A stretch of DNA of 61,266 nt from assembly GCF_014652215.1 (NCBI RefSeq), contig NZ_BMYJ01000002.1:340074-401339 (forward strand), given 5' to 3'. A program made the position numbers and the translations under genes. Below, piece by piece: positions 16,808-25,873 of this stretch. The notes under the pieces were generated by a model. That model did not search any database. It saw only the letters and a list, made by a program, of their open reading frames with translations, and was not told where the DNA came from. The stretch comes from Neogemmobacter tilapiae (GTDB lineage Bacteria > Pseudomonadota > Alphaproteobacteria > Rhodobacterales > Rhodobacteraceae). Position 1 is the stretch's first letter, and each line of letters opens with the position of its first letter.

Positions 16808-17203
16808 ATGCTGAAACATCGCGGCTTTCCGGGGCGCTATCCTGGCACCGATTTTCAATTCACCATTCGCCGCGCCAACCATAAGGATGGCGTGACCAAG
16901 CTGATCCGGCGGGAACGCTATAAGGATCGCAAGAAGCTGGACAAGGCCGTGGATGCGGCCTTTATCAAGGCGATCTGGGAAAATTTTGGCGAAGAGCCGT
17001 TCGAGCGGGGCAATCTGGACGCGGGGCGCCTGTCCTGGGTCTTTGGGCGCGAGGTTGTGCCCGCCGAAGACCCGTTTGACCCCGAAAGCTATGAGGCCTT
17101 GTTGCGGCTAGACCTGAGCCGGGCGCAGACGGCTTTTCCCGAGGCTTTTGCCCCGGATGAAGCGCCGGTCGAATATGACGACTGGGGCGATGAGGATGAC
17201 TGA
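16808..17203 (+). CDS. Conserved-looking hypothetical protein in the pcc cluster
   Basis: A 131-residue protein I do not recognise. It is basic in its first half (LKHRGFPGRYPGTDFQF, VTKLIRRERYKDRKKLDKA) and very acidic at the C-terminus (EYDDWGDEDD). There is no signal peptide or membrane helix, so it is probably cytoplasmic, and the charge split suggests a nucleic-acid or protein contact. GGAGG at good spacing supports the ATG at 16808. Small proteins of this kind between pccB and pccA recur in Rhodobacteraceae as far as I recall, but I cannot confirm orthology. Confidence 0.7.
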   Translation: MLKHRGFPGRYPGTDFQFTIRRANHKDGVTKLIRRERYKDRKKLDKAVDAAFIKAIWENFGEEPFERGNLDAGRLSWVFGREVVPAEDPFDPESYEALLRLDLSRAQTAFPEAFAPDEAPVEYDDWGDEDD

Positions 17204-17557
17204 GGCCTTGGCCCCTGCCCGCGTTGTAATGCGCGACTTTCCGCGCAAGCCTTTGGAATTTCGGCCAGTTTCAGCGCAGTTGACGCAAGGGCCGGACAAA
17301 GGCTTTGCACCCGTGCGGGGGCTTTGGCAGGGTGCATCAAGGGGCAAAGGCGCGATGATCTTTCCCCCGATCTGTCAAGACTGTTACCCTTCCCCTTGGG
17401 GGCAGTTCGGCCTTTCCCCGGCCGGACTGCCCCGCTTTTCCGGGTTTCTGGCGAAAGATCGCTGTTCGGACCAAGGTCTGAACGGAATCGGCTTTCATGA
17501 ACCGGAACTTTCGTTAAAATCCTGCGTTACAGAAAAACACTATGGAGGCCGAGCGCC
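17204..17557. other. 354-bp region without a gene; holds one strong hairpin
   Basis: I see no convincing coding sequence here. It contains the terminator-like hairpin at 17399-17433 and, after it, AT-richer DNA (CGTTAAAATCCTGCGTTACAG) just before the next gene, where a promoter for that gene is likely. A small RNA ending at the hairpin cannot be ruled out. Confidence 0.6.
17399..17437 (+). terminator. Strong hairpin between hypothetical gene and glycine-zipper gene
   Basis: GGGGCAGTTCGGCC (17399-17412) pairs with GGCCGGACTGCCCC (17420-17433), with one mismatch, around a 7-nt loop, and is followed by GCTTTTC. It lies 195 nt after the previous stop and about 125 nt before the next start. Confidence 0.65.
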
Positions 17558-17800
17558 ATGCGTAAAACCATTCTCATTTCGATGCTTCTTGCCAGCGGTG
17601 CCCTGTCGGCCTGCGTCTCGCAGCCGGGTCAGCCGGGCATGCTGGAAACCCAAACTGGTCGCGCCCTTGTTGGTGCGGGAATCGGTGCGGTTATTGCCGA
17701 CAATCAAGATGAAAACATGTTGGCCGGCGCTGCTGCCGGTGGCATGGCCGGGGCGCTGTCATGTGCGGTTCCCGGGATTAACGGTTGCCGCTACCCGTGA
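17558..17800 (+). CDS. Small glycine-zipper lipoprotein
   Basis: An 80-residue envelope protein. The signal MRKTILISMLLASGALSAC gives lipobox LSAC with Cys19. Then follows a glycine-zipper segment (GRALVGAGIGAVIADN and MLAGAAAGGMAGALSC) that can insert into or line the outer membrane, as in the YMGG/Rick_17kDa-like families. Two further cysteines (Cys70 and Cys77) lie near the C-terminus. GGAGG precedes the ATG by 8 nt. It probably has its own promoter and is closed by a strong terminator at 17834-17873, so it is likely an independent unit set inside the pcc cluster. Confidence 0.8.
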   Translation: MRKTILISMLLASGALSACVSQPGQPGMLETQTGRALVGAGIGAVIADNQDENMLAGAAAGGMAGALSCAVPGINGCRYP

Positions 17801-17833
17801 TCTGACGGCCCAACGGCCATTGATGGGAAACTC

Positions 17834-17873
17834 AAGGCCATCCGGGCAATCCGCCCGGGTGGCCTTTTCTTTT
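17834..17873 (+). terminator. Intrinsic terminator 20 bp before pccA
   Basis: A 14-bp stem with one G-U pair (AAGGCCATCCGGGC with GCCCGGGTGGCCTT, loop AATCC) is followed by TTCTTTT. It is the best-formed terminator in the window. pccA starts only 20 nt later. Confidence 0.85.
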
Positions 17874-17893
17874 GCGCGGCGGAGGCCCCTGTG

Positions 17894-19879
17894 ATGTTCA
17901 AAAAGATCCTGATTGCGAACCGGGGGGAGATTGCCTGCCGAGTGATCAAGACCGCGCGGAAGATGGGGATCGCGACGGTGGCGGTCTATTCGGACGCTGA
18001 CCGGAACGCGTTGCATGTGCAGATGGCGGATGAGGCGGTGCATATCGGGCCTTCGCCTGCGGCGCAGTCTTATATTGTGATTGAGCGGATCATGGCGGCG
18101 GTGCGGGCGACGGGGGCGGATGCGGTGCATCCGGGCTATGGCTTTCTAAGCGAGAATCGGGATTTCGCGGCGGCTTTGGAGGCGGCGGGCGTGGTGTTTA
18201 TCGGGCCGCCCTCTGGTGCGATTGAGGCGATGGGGGACAAGATCACCTCGAAGAAGATCGCGATGGAGGCGGGGGTTTCAACGGTTCCGGGGCATATGGG
18301 GCTGATTGCCGATGGGGATGAGGCGGCGCGAATCGCGGGGGAAATCGGCTATCCGGTGATGATCAAGGCCAGTGCGGGCGGCGGCGGCAAGGGGATGCGG
18401 ATCGCGTGGGACGAGGCCGAGGCGCGCGAAGGCTTTGGCGCATCGCAACGCGAAGCGGCGGCGAGTTTCGGGGATGACCGGATTTTCATCGAAAAGTTCG
18501 TGACGCAGCCCCGGCATATTGAAATTCAGGTGCTGGCGGATGGGCATGGGAATTGCGTCTATCTGCATGAACGGGAATGCAGCATTCAGCGGCGGAACCA
18601 GAAGGTCATCGAAGAAGCGCCCTCGCCATTCTTAGATGAGGCGACGCGGAAGGCGATGGGGGAGCAAGCCTGCGCCTTGGCCCGCGCCGTGGGCTATACC
18701 AGCGCGGGGACGGTGGAGTTCATCGTCGATGGCAGCCGGAATTTCTATTTTCTTGAGATGAACACGCGGTTGCAGGTGGAACATCCGGTGACGGAGCTGA
18801 TCACGGGGATTGATCTGGTGGAACAGATGATCCGGGTGGCGGCGGGGGAAAAGCTGGGGTTTGCCCAAGCGGACCTGAAGATCAACGGCTGGGCGATGGA
18901 AAGCCGTTTGTATGCGGAAGACCCCTATCGCAACTTCCTGCCCTCAATCGGGCGGCTGACCCGCTATCGCCCGCCGATGGAAGGGCCGGGGCTGCGGAAC
19001 GATACGGGGGTCTATGAGGGCGGCGAGATCAGCATGTTCTATGACCCGATGATTGCCAAGCTTTGCACTTGGGCCCCGGATCGGGCGGAGGTGATTGCGG
19101 GAATGGCTACGGCCTTGGACGCGTTTGAGGTGGAGGGGATCGGGCACAACCTGCCCTTTGTTTCCGCCGTCATGGGGCATCCGCGGTTCCAGTCAGGGAA
19201 TATCACGACGGCCTTTATTGCCGAGGAGTATCCCGACGGATTCAAGGGGGCGGTGCTTTCTGCGGCGGTGCTGGAACAGGTGGCCGCCGCCGCAGCGGCG
19301 ATGCATCGGGTGGCGGAGATCCGGCGGGCGCGGATTTCGGGGACGATGGACAACCACACGCGGCGGGTGGGGGATGATTGGGTCGTCAGCCTGCAAGGGG
19401 AGCGGCTGGCGCTGACGATTGCGGCGGACAAGGGCGGGGCGACGGTTTCCATCGGCGGGCGGGCGCTGCGGGTTGAAGGCGATTGGGTGCCGGGGCAGAC
19501 GCTGGCGCGGATGGTGGTGGACGGTCAGCCCTTGGTGATGAAGGTCGGCAAGGTGCCGATGGGGTTCCGGCTGCGCCTGCGGGGGGCGGATTTGAAGGTG
19601 CTGGTGCAGACGCCGCGTCAGGCGGAACTGGCGGCGCTGATGCCCGAGAAGCAGCCGACCGATACGTCGCGGTTCCTTTTGTGCCCGATGCCGGGGCTGG
19701 TCGTTTCGCTGGCGGTGGCTGAGGGGGATGAGGTGCAGGAAGGGCAGGCCTTGGCAACCGTCGAGGCGATGAAGATGGAGAATATCCTACGGGCCGGGCG
19801 TTCGGGCGTGGTGGGGAAGGTGCATGCCAGGGCGGGGCAGAGCCTGCGGGTGGATGAGGTGATTTTGGAGTTTGCGTGA
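17894..19879 (+). CDS. pccA: Propionyl-CoA carboxylase, alpha (biotin) subunit
   Basis: Carboxylates its own biotin with bicarbonate and ATP for use by PccB. The 661 residues comprise the biotin carboxylase domain (KILIANRGEIACRVIKTARK at the N-terminus, ATP-grasp loop KASAGGGGKGMRI, YFLEMNTRLQVEHPVTE), a linking region that binds PccB, and the C-terminal biotinyl domain with VEAMKMENIL (biotin on Lys627). GGAGG fits the ATG at 17894 better than a GTG one codon earlier. A terminator ends about 20 nt upstream, leaving no room for a separate promoter unless it overlaps the terminator. Confidence 0.95.
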   Translation: MFKKILIANRGEIACRVIKTARKMGIATVAVYSDADRNALHVQMADEAVHIGPSPAAQSYIVIERIMAAVRATGADAVHPGYGFLSENRDFAAALEAAGVVFIGPPSGAIEAMGDKITSKKIAMEAGVSTVPGHMGLIADGDEAARIAGEIGYPVMIKASAGGGGKGMRIAWDEAEAREGFGASQREAAASFGDDRIFIEKFVTQPRHIEIQVLADGHGNCVYLHERECSIQRRNQKVIEEAPSPFLDEATRKAMGEQACALARAVGYTSAGTVEFIVDGSRNFYFLEMNTRLQVEHPVTELITGIDLVEQMIRVAAGEKLGFAQADLKINGWAMESRLYAEDPYRNFLPSIGRLTRYRPPMEGPGLRNDTGVYEGGEISMFYDPMIAKLCTWAPDRAEVIAGMATALDAFEVEGIGHNLPFVSAVMGHPRFQSGNITTAFIAEEYPDGFKGAVLSAAVLEQVAAAAAAMHRVAEIRRARISGTMDNHTRRVGDDWVVSLQGERLALTIAADKGGATVSIGGRALRVEGDWVPGQTLARMVVDGQPLVMKVGKVPMGFRLRLRGADLKVLVQTPRQAELAALMPEKQPTDTSRFLLCPMPGLVVSLAVAEGDEVQEGQALATVEAMKMENILRAGRSGVVGKVHARAGQSLRVDEVILEFA

Positions 19880-19898
19880 GGGCGTTGTCTGGGCGAGT

Positions 19899-19962
19899 GG
19901 TGGGTTTCACCCACCCTACGGATGGGGCGAGCGGGATGGTGCGCCATGAATGCGCACCCTAC
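19899..19962. repeat. Two different REP-type hairpins in tandem before the mutase gene
   Basis: Read on the minus strand, 19938-19962 is an exact copy of the REP unit near 3.2 kb (GTAG + GGTGCGC...GCGCACC). The unit at 19899-19919 is a second type, GTAGGGTGGGTGAAACCCACC less its last base: GTAG + GGTGGG-TGAAA-CCCACC. Both share the GTAGGG head. They stand in the same orientation, not as an inverted pair. Confidence 0.8.
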
Positions 19963-19973
19963 GGGGTAGGACG

Positions 19974-22112
19974 ATGACGGACAAAGCCACTTGGGAAGCC
20001 TTGGCGCGGAAAGAATTGCGCGGGGGCGAGCCTGACAGTCTGACTTGGGCGACGCTGGAGGGGATTGCGGTGAAGCCGCTTTACACCGCCAGCGATGTGC
20101 CGGGCGATCCGGGCTTGCCGGGGGTGGCGCCCTTCACGCGGGGGGTGCGGGCCACGATGTATGCTGGCCGCCCCTGGACGATCCGGCAATATGCCGGGTT
20201 TTCGACGGCGCAGGAGAGCAACGCCTTTTACCGCAAGGCGTTGGCGGCGGGGCAGCAGGGGGTCTCGGTCGCCTTCGATCTGGCGACGCATCGGGGCTAT
20301 GACTCGGATCATCCCCGCGTGGAAGGCGATGTCGGCAAGGCGGGCGTGGCGATTGATTCTGTCGAGGATATGAAGGTTCTGTTCGACGGAATTCCCTTGG
20401 ACAAGATTTCGGTCAGCATGACGATGAACGGGGCGGTGATCCCGATTTTGGCGAATTTCATCGTGGCGGGGGAGGAGCAAGGGGTTTCCAAGGCGGCGCT
20501 ATCGGGGACGATTCAGAATGACATTCTGAAAGAATTCATGGTGCGGAACACCTATGTCTATCCGCCGGAACCCAGCATGCGGATCATTGCGGATATTATT
20601 GAATACACGGCGGCGGAAATGCCGAAGTTCAATTCGATTTCGATCAGCGGCTATCACATGCAAGAGGCCGGGGCGAATTTGGTGCAGGAACTGGCCTTTA
20701 CGCTGGCGGATGGGCGGGAATATGTGCGGACGGCCCTTGCGCGGGGGATGAAGGTGGATGATTTCGCGCCGCGCCTGTCGTTCTTTTTCGCCATCGGGAT
20801 GAACATCTTTATGGAAGCGGCCAAGCTGCGGGCGGCGCGGACGCTGTGGCATCGGGTGATGGCGGGGTTCGGGGCGCAAAAGGCGGAAAGCCTGATGTTG
20901 CGGACGCATTGCCAGACCAGTGGTGTCAGCTTGCAGGAGCAAGACCCTTATAACAACATCGTGCGGACGGCCTATGAGGCCTTGGCGGCGGCTTTGGGGG
21001 GGACGCAGAGCCTGCATACGAACAGTTTTGATGAGGCGATGGCGCTGCCGACGGAGTTTTCGTCACGGATCGCGCGAAACACGCAGTTGATCTTGCAGGA
21101 AGAGACGGGGGTGACGAAGGTCGTCGATCCTTTGGCCGGGTCATACTATGTGGAAAGCCTGACGGCTGAGATGGCCGAGGCGGCCTGGGCCTTGATGGAA
21201 GAGGTGGAGGCCTTGGGGGGCATGACCAAGGCGGTGGCGACGGGGATGCCAAAGCTGCGGATCGAGGAGACGGCGGCCAAGCGGCAGGCGATGATTGACC
21301 GGGGGGATGAGGTGATCGTCGGGGTGAACAAGTATCGGCCAGAGCAGGCGGATGCGGTGGCGATCCGGGCGATTGACAACCATGCGGTGCGGGCGGGGCA
21401 GGTGGCGGGGCTGGCCGCTTTGCGGGCTGGGCGCGACGAGGCGGCGTGTCAGGCCGCGCTGGCGGAGTTGACGCGGCGGGCGGCGGAAGGGGGGAACCTT
21501 TTGGCGGCGGCGGTGGATGCGGCGCGGGCGCGGGCGAGCGTCGGGGAAATCAGCCTGGCGATGGAGCGGGTTTTTGGGCGGCATGAGGCCGAGGTGAAGA
21601 CTTTGGCGGGGGTCTATGGGGCGGCCTTTGCGGGGGATGAACGCTTTGCGGCGATCCAGCGCCAGATTGATGCCTTTGCTGAAGTGGAGGGACGCAGGCC
21701 GCGCATTCTGGTGGTGAAGATGGGGCAGGATGGGCATGACCGGGGGGCGAAGGTCATCGCGACGGGCTTTGCTGACATCGGGTTTGACGCCGAAATGGGG
21801 CCTTTGTTCCAGACGCCCGAGGAGGCCGCCGAGGATGCGATTGCGCGCGGGGTGCATGTGGTGGGGATTTCATCTCAGGCGGCGGGACATCTGACGCTGG
21901 CGCCGCAATTGGTGCAGGCGCTGCGCGACCGGGGGGCGGGGCATATCATCGTGGTCTGTGGCGGGGTGATTCCGCAGCAGGATTATGAATTCCTTTATGA
22001 AAATGGCGTACGCGCGATTTTCGGCCCCGGAACGCCCATTCCGGATGCAGCGCGCCAGATTCTTGGGCTGATCCGTCGGACGAATGAACCCTTGGATGAG
22101 CGTTTCGCCTAA
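19974..22112 (+). CDS. scpA: Methylmalonyl-CoA mutase
   Basis: Cobalamin-dependent enzyme that rearranges (R)-methylmalonyl-CoA to succinyl-CoA, the last step of propionyl-CoA assimilation. The 712-residue single-chain form has the TIM-barrel substrate domain ([51 protein letters not shown]) and a C-terminal B12-binding domain with DGHDRG, where His588 ligates cobalt. The ATG at 19974 is preferred: another in-frame ATG at 19950 lies inside a REP hairpin. The gene is also called bhbA or mcm. Methylmalonyl-CoA epimerase is not in the window. Confidence 0.95.
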   Translation: MTDKATWEALARKELRGGEPDSLTWATLEGIAVKPLYTASDVPGDPGLPGVAPFTRGVRATMYAGRPWTIRQYAGFSTAQESNAFYRKALAAGQQGVSVAFDLATHRGYDSDHPRVEGDVGKAGVAIDSVEDMKVLFDGIPLDKISVSMTMNGAVIPILANFIVAGEEQGVSKAALSGTIQNDILKEFMVRNTYVYPPEPSMRIIADIIEYTAAEMPKFNSISISGYHMQEAGANLVQELAFTLADGREYVRTALARGMKVDDFAPRLSFFFAIGMNIFMEAAKLRAARTLWHRVMAGFGAQKAESLMLRTHCQTSGVSLQEQDPYNNIVRTAYEALAAALGGTQSLHTNSFDEAMALPTEFSSRIARNTQLILQEETGVTKVVDPLAGSYYVESLTAEMAEAAWALMEEVEALGGMTKAVATGMPKLRIEETAAKRQAMIDRGDEVIVGVNKYRPEQADAVAIRAIDNHAVRAGQVAGLAALRAGRDEAACQAALAELTRRAAEGGNLLAAAVDAARARASVGEISLAMERVFGRHEAEVKTLAGVYGAAFAGDERFAAIQRQIDAFAEVEGRRPRILVVKMGQDGHDRGAKVIATGFADIGFDAEMGPLFQTPEEAAEDAIARGVHVVGISSQAAGHLTLAPQLVQALRDRGAGHIIVVCGGVIPQQDYEFLYENGVRAIFGPGTPIPDAARQILGLIRRTNEPLDERFA

Positions 22113-22152
22113 ATATTCACCATTGCGTGAAATTTGTGCATGAGCCTTGGGC

Positions 22153-22175
22153 AGGGCGGCGGATTCCGTCGCCCT
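22153..22175 (+). terminator. Hairpin after the mutase gene
   Basis: AGGGCGGCGG pairs with CCGTCGCCCT, with one G-U pair, across the loop ATT, 40 nt after the stop. No T-run follows, so it may only stabilise the transcript end. The remaining bases up to urtA at 22391 show no gene. Confidence 0.45.
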
Positions 22176-22390
22176 TGGTCATGAAAGCGACCTCATGCCG
22201 TTGCGGCCAATCTTTTCAGCGGCTGTTCTGACCAAGGCCAGAGCGATCTGGCAGGAAATGGTGTGCGGTGGCGAGCTGATGTGGAAGTCCGTCACCACCG
22301 CACGGGGTGCAACTGATGTTGCCGTTTGAATATCTGCGCCTTGCCCGGAAAAGGGAAGGCCTTCAGACGGCCCGAACAGGGGATGGACAG

Positions 22391-23686
22391 ATGGAACTTT
22401 CGCGTCGCGCATTGTTGGCCAGTGGGGCCGCCGGGGTTGCCGTAACGGCGCTGCCGGGCACGGTCTTTGCGCAGGAAGAGACGATCAAAGTGGGCGTGCT
22501 GCATTCGCTGTCGGGGACGATGGCGATTTCGGAAACGACGCTGAAAGACACGATGCTGATGCTGATCGAGGCGCAGAACGCCAAGGGCGGCGTTTTGGGC
22601 AAAAAGCTGGAGGCGGTGGTGGTCGATCCGGCCTCGGACTGGCCTTTGTTTGCGGAAAAGGCGCGGGAATTGCTGACCGTGTCGAAGGTCGATGTGATGT
22701 TCGGCTGCTGGACGTCTGTGTCGCGCAAGTCGGTGCTGCCGGTCATCGAAGAGCTGAACGGGTTGCTGTTCTATCCGGTGCAGTATGAGGGCGAGGAATC
22801 GTCGAAAAACGTGTTCTACACGGGGGCTGCGCCGAACCAGCAGGCGATTCCGGCGGTGGACTACTATCTGGAAGAGCTGGGCGTGGAAAAATTCGCGCTG
22901 CTGGGCACCGACTATGTCTATCCGCGCACGACGAACAACATTCTGGAAAGCTATCTGCAATCCAAAGGCATCGCCAAGGAAGATATCTTTGTGAACTATA
23001 CGCCGTTCGGGCACAGCGATTGGTCGAAGATCGTGGCCGATGTGGTGGCCTTGGGCGCGGATGGTAAAAAGGTCGGCGTGATCTCCACCATCAACGGCGA
23101 TGCGAACATCGGTTTCTACAAAGAACTGGCGGCGGCGGGCGTGACGGCGGAGACGCTGCCTGTGGTGGCTTTCTCGGTCGGTGAGGAAGAGCTTTCGGGT
23201 CTGGATACGTCCAACCTGGTGGGCCATCTGGCGGCGTGGAACTATTTCATGTCGGCGGATACCCCGGCGAATGCCGAGTTCATCGCGGCGTGGAAGGCGT
23301 TCATCAAGGACGACAAGCGGGTGACGAATGACCCGATGGAGGCGCATTACATCGGGTTCAACATGTGGGTGAACGCGGTGACGGCGGCCGGCACGACCGA
23401 GGTAGACGCAGTTTCGGCGGCCATGATCGGGCAGAAATTCCCGAACCTGACGGGTGGGGAATCGGAAATGCTGCCGAACCACCATCTGACCAAGCCGGTT
23501 CTGATTGGCGAAATCCGGGCGGATGGGCAGTTTGACATCATCAGCCAGACCGAGCCGGTGCCGGGTGATGCTTGGACCGATTTCCTGCCGGAATCGGCAG
23601 TGCTGGAAGCCGATTGGAAAGACCTGAACTGCGGGATGTACAACAAGGAAACTTCGACCTGCGTGCAGTTGAAGTCGAACTATTGA
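22391..23686 (+). CDS. urtA: Urea ABC transporter, substrate-binding protein
   Basis: Periplasmic urea (or short amide) receptor of the UrtABCDE importer. The 431 residues begin MELSRRALLASGAAGVAVTA, a twin-arginine-like signal, then IKVGVLHSLSGTMAISE, the opening of the Peripla_BP_5 fold. FGCWTSVSRKSVLPVIEE and LLFYPVQYEGEE are distinctive of UrtA compared with amide-binding FmdD relatives. The ATG at 22391 is preferred over an upstream in-frame start because it begins the signal peptide. It heads the urt genes; urease structural genes are not in the window. Confidence 0.93.
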   Translation: MELSRRALLASGAAGVAVTALPGTVFAQEETIKVGVLHSLSGTMAISETTLKDTMLMLIEAQNAKGGVLGKKLEAVVVDPASDWPLFAEKARELLTVSKVDVMFGCWTSVSRKSVLPVIEELNGLLFYPVQYEGEESSKNVFYTGAAPNQQAIPAVDYYLEELGVEKFALLGTDYVYPRTTNNILESYLQSKGIAKEDIFVNYTPFGHSDWSKIVADVVALGADGKKVGVISTINGDANIGFYKELAAAGVTAETLPVVAFSVGEEELSGLDTSNLVGHLAAWNYFMSADTPANAEFIAAWKAFIKDDKRVTNDPMEAHYIGFNMWVNAVTAAGTTEVDAVSAAMIGQKFPNLTGGESEMLPNHHLTKPVLIGEIRADGQFDIISQTEPVPGDAWTDFLPESAVLEADWKDLNCGMYNKETSTCVQLKSNY

Positions 23687-23696
23687 TCCTTTGACC

Positions 23697-23724
23697 AAAG
23701 GGGGCGGCCTGTCCGCCCCCTTTT
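23697..23724 (+). terminator. Intercistronic terminator between urtA and urtB
   Basis: AAAGGGGGCGG (23697-23707) pairs perfectly with CCGCCCCCTTT (23713-23723) around a 5-nt loop, then TTTTCCC. Placed 10 nt after urtA, it should lower transcription of the permease and ATPase genes relative to the receptor. Confidence 0.8.
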
Positions 23725-23742
23725 CCCACAACGGAATTCCCC

Positions 23743-25689
23743 ATGACATTGCTGCTGCGCACCCTGCTGGTGGTGCTTTTGCTTTTGCCGGGTCTTGCCC
23801 GCGCCGAAGGCGAGGCCGCCGCCCTGATCGAGGCCAATCGGGCGCTGATCGAAAAACCTTCACGCCAGACGATTGGGCCGTTCATTGCTGAACTGGCGGC
23901 GAGTGGCGACCCGATGGCGGCGCAGATTTTGCAGGCTTGGGAGGGGAAGCGGCTGGGTCTGCGGAAGGCCGATGGGGCGCTGTTCATCTTGGCGGCAGAG
24001 GGCGAGGGATTTGTGCTGACCGATCTGACGGGGAAAGCGGCGGGGACGGCGGCAAAAGCGGACATCACGGAGTTGAAGCCGAACGCGGGGGTGCGGGGGT
24101 TGATTGCGACGGCGCTTGTGCAGTTTACCCTATCTGGCCCGGATATGGCCGCGCGCAAAGCGGCGCTGGACAGCATCGCGCGGGACCCTTCGGCCGACCA
24201 TTTGGGGCCCTTGCGGGGTTCGATTGCGGGGGAGGACGACGCGGCGCTGCTGGCGCAGAAGCAGCGGTTGGAGCGGCTGCTGACATTGCAATTCGACGTG
24301 GATTCGGCAGCTCGGGTCGCGGCCATTCAGGGGTTTGGTACGGACCTTGGGCTGGATGTGCGGGGCGCTTTGAACCCGCTGGTGGCGACCAAGCGGCAGG
24401 CCTTGGCGGGCGAACTGCCTGAAGGGGCCAATCTGGCGCGAGAGTTGACCATCGGGCGCGATCTGTCGCGGGATGAGGCTTATGATTTGCTGGTGGGCGC
24501 GGGGCTGGCACCCGCGCGGCTGACCTTGGCGGATCAGCGGGCGGCTTTGGCGGCGAACCTGAAGGACGGGGCCGTCGCAGGCGTGGCCTTGGCCGAATTG
24601 GCGACGCAGGGGGCGCGGGACCAAGCCTATGACGCCTTGGAAAAGGCGGGGCTGGTGCCTGCGGCTGCGACCGAGGCGGAAGTGGATGCGGCGATCAAGG
24701 CGCACCGCTTTGTGGATGTTTATGCCGAGGCGGACCCGGCGGTGACGGCGGCAGCGCAGGCGGCGCTGGGGGGGATTGGCACCAAGGTTGGGGCGATGCA
24801 GGCCGCCGATCTGGCGCTGGATGCGATCTCGCTTGCGTCGATCTATTTCCTTGCGGCAATTGGTCTGGCGATCACCTTCGGCGTTATGCGGGTAATCAAC
24901 ATGGCGCATGGTGAGTTCATCATGATGGGGGCCTATACCGGCTATGTCGTGCAGTTGTTCGTGCCGAATTATACGCTGTCGATCCTGATCGCCCTGCCCT
25001 TGGCCTTTGCCGTGACCTTTGCGGCGGGGGTAGCGATGGAGCGGCTGATCATCCGGCACCTCTATAAACGCCCGCTGGAGACCTTGCTGGCAACCTTTGG
25101 CGTGTCGATTGCCTTGCAGCAACTGGCGAAGAATATCTTTGGCACGCAGGCCCGGCCTTTGACGGCCCCGGCTTGGCTGGATGGGGCTTGGGTGCTGAAT
25201 GATGTGGTGTCGATCAGCTATATCCGTATTGCGATTTTCGTGCTGGCGATGGTGTTCCTTGGGTTCTTCCTGTGGCTGATGAAGCGGACACGGCTGGGGC
25301 TGCAAGTCCGCGCCGTGACGCAGAACCCGGGGATGGCGGCAAGCATGGGGATCAACCCGGACCGGATCAACATGCTGACCTTTGGGATTGGTTCGGGGAT
25401 TGCGGGGATCGCGGGTGTGGCGATTGGGCTGTTTGCCAAGGTCACGTCGGAACTGGGCAATGATTATATCGTGCAAAGTTTCATGACGGTGGTCGTGGGC
25501 GGTGTGGGGAATATCTGGGGGACGCTGGCGGGGGCCACGCTGATCGGCGGGCTGCAAAAGGTGATCGAGTGGTTGAACCCGTCGAACACGCTGGCGGCGC
25601 AGACCTATATGATCCTGTTCATCATCCTGTTCATCCAGTTCCGGCCTAGGGGCATCATTGCCCTCAAGGGTCGTGCGGCGGGGGATTGA
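23743..25689 (+). CDS. urtB: Urea ABC transporter permease UrtB with long N-terminal domain
   Basis: A 648-residue protein with a signal-like N-terminus (LLLRTLLVVLLLLPGLARA), about 330 residues of alanine-rich soluble helices in the periplasm, then a LivH-type permease with about eight helices beginning at LALDAISLASIYFLAAIGLA. INMAHGEFIMMGAYTGY and FGVSIALQQLAKNIFGTQ are conserved UrtB permease motifs. The soluble part resembles a HEAT-like helical repeat. Such extended UrtB proteins are known in Proteobacteria; the extension's role is not established. Confidence 0.92.
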   Translation: MTLLLRTLLVVLLLLPGLARAEGEAAALIEANRALIEKPSRQTIGPFIAELAASGDPMAAQILQAWEGKRLGLRKADGALFILAAEGEGFVLTDLTGKAAGTAAKADITELKPNAGVRGLIATALVQFTLSGPDMAARKAALDSIARDPSADHLGPLRGSIAGEDDAALLAQKQRLERLLTLQFDVDSAARVAAIQGFGTDLGLDVRGALNPLVATKRQALAGELPEGANLARELTIGRDLSRDEAYDLLVGAGLAPARLTLADQRAALAANLKDGAVAGVALAELATQGARDQAYDALEKAGLVPAAATEAEVDAAIKAHRFVDVYAEADPAVTAAAQAALGGIGTKVGAMQAADLALDAISLASIYFLAAIGLAITFGVMRVINMAHGEFIMMGAYTGYVVQLFVPNYTLSILIALPLAFAVTFAAGVAMERLIIRHLYKRPLETLLATFGVSIALQQLAKNIFGTQARPLTAPAWLDGAWVLNDVVSISYIRIAIFVLAMVFLGFFLWLMKRTRLGLQVRAVTQNPGMAASMGINPDRINMLTFGIGSGIAGIAGVAIGLFAKVTSELGNDYIVQSFMTVVVGGVGNIWGTLAGATLIGGLQKVIEWLNPSNTLAAQTYMILFIILFIQFRPRGIIALKGRAAGD

Positions 25690-25705
25690 GGATGTTTGAA
25701 GTGAT

Positions 25706-25831
25706 CCCCCAGCCCCCCCTCCCATCCTCCCCCACAGGGGGGGAGGGGGCCCCCGGCTTCCGCCCGTCATCCAGTGTGACAGATGTTCATAGCGCCCCCC
25801 TCCCCCTTGTGGGGAGGGATGGGGTGGGGGG
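25706..25831. repeat. Inverted pair of C/G-rich repeats between urtB and urtC
   Basis: The left copy (25706-25750) and right copy (25795-25831) are inverted versions of one element whose core is CCTCCCCCACAGGGGGGAGG or close to it. Each is itself near-palindromic. A third copy lies at 32304-32339. The pair could fold into one long hairpin with a 44-nt loop inside the urt operon. Confidence 0.7.
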
Positions 25832-25873
25832 TCTTTGGCCCCAAGCGCAAACCCCGGCCAACGGAAAGTTCCA

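Noticed and set aside
22240-22275. Possible sigma-54 promoter for urtA (CTGGCAGGAAATGG...)
   Set aside because: GG and GC are not at the required 10-nt spacing; nitrogen control may exist but this is not a sound -24/-12 site.
22195-22329. Small frame (44 codons) between mutase and urtA
   Set aside because: No ribosome site, no recognisable features, and uninformative composition.
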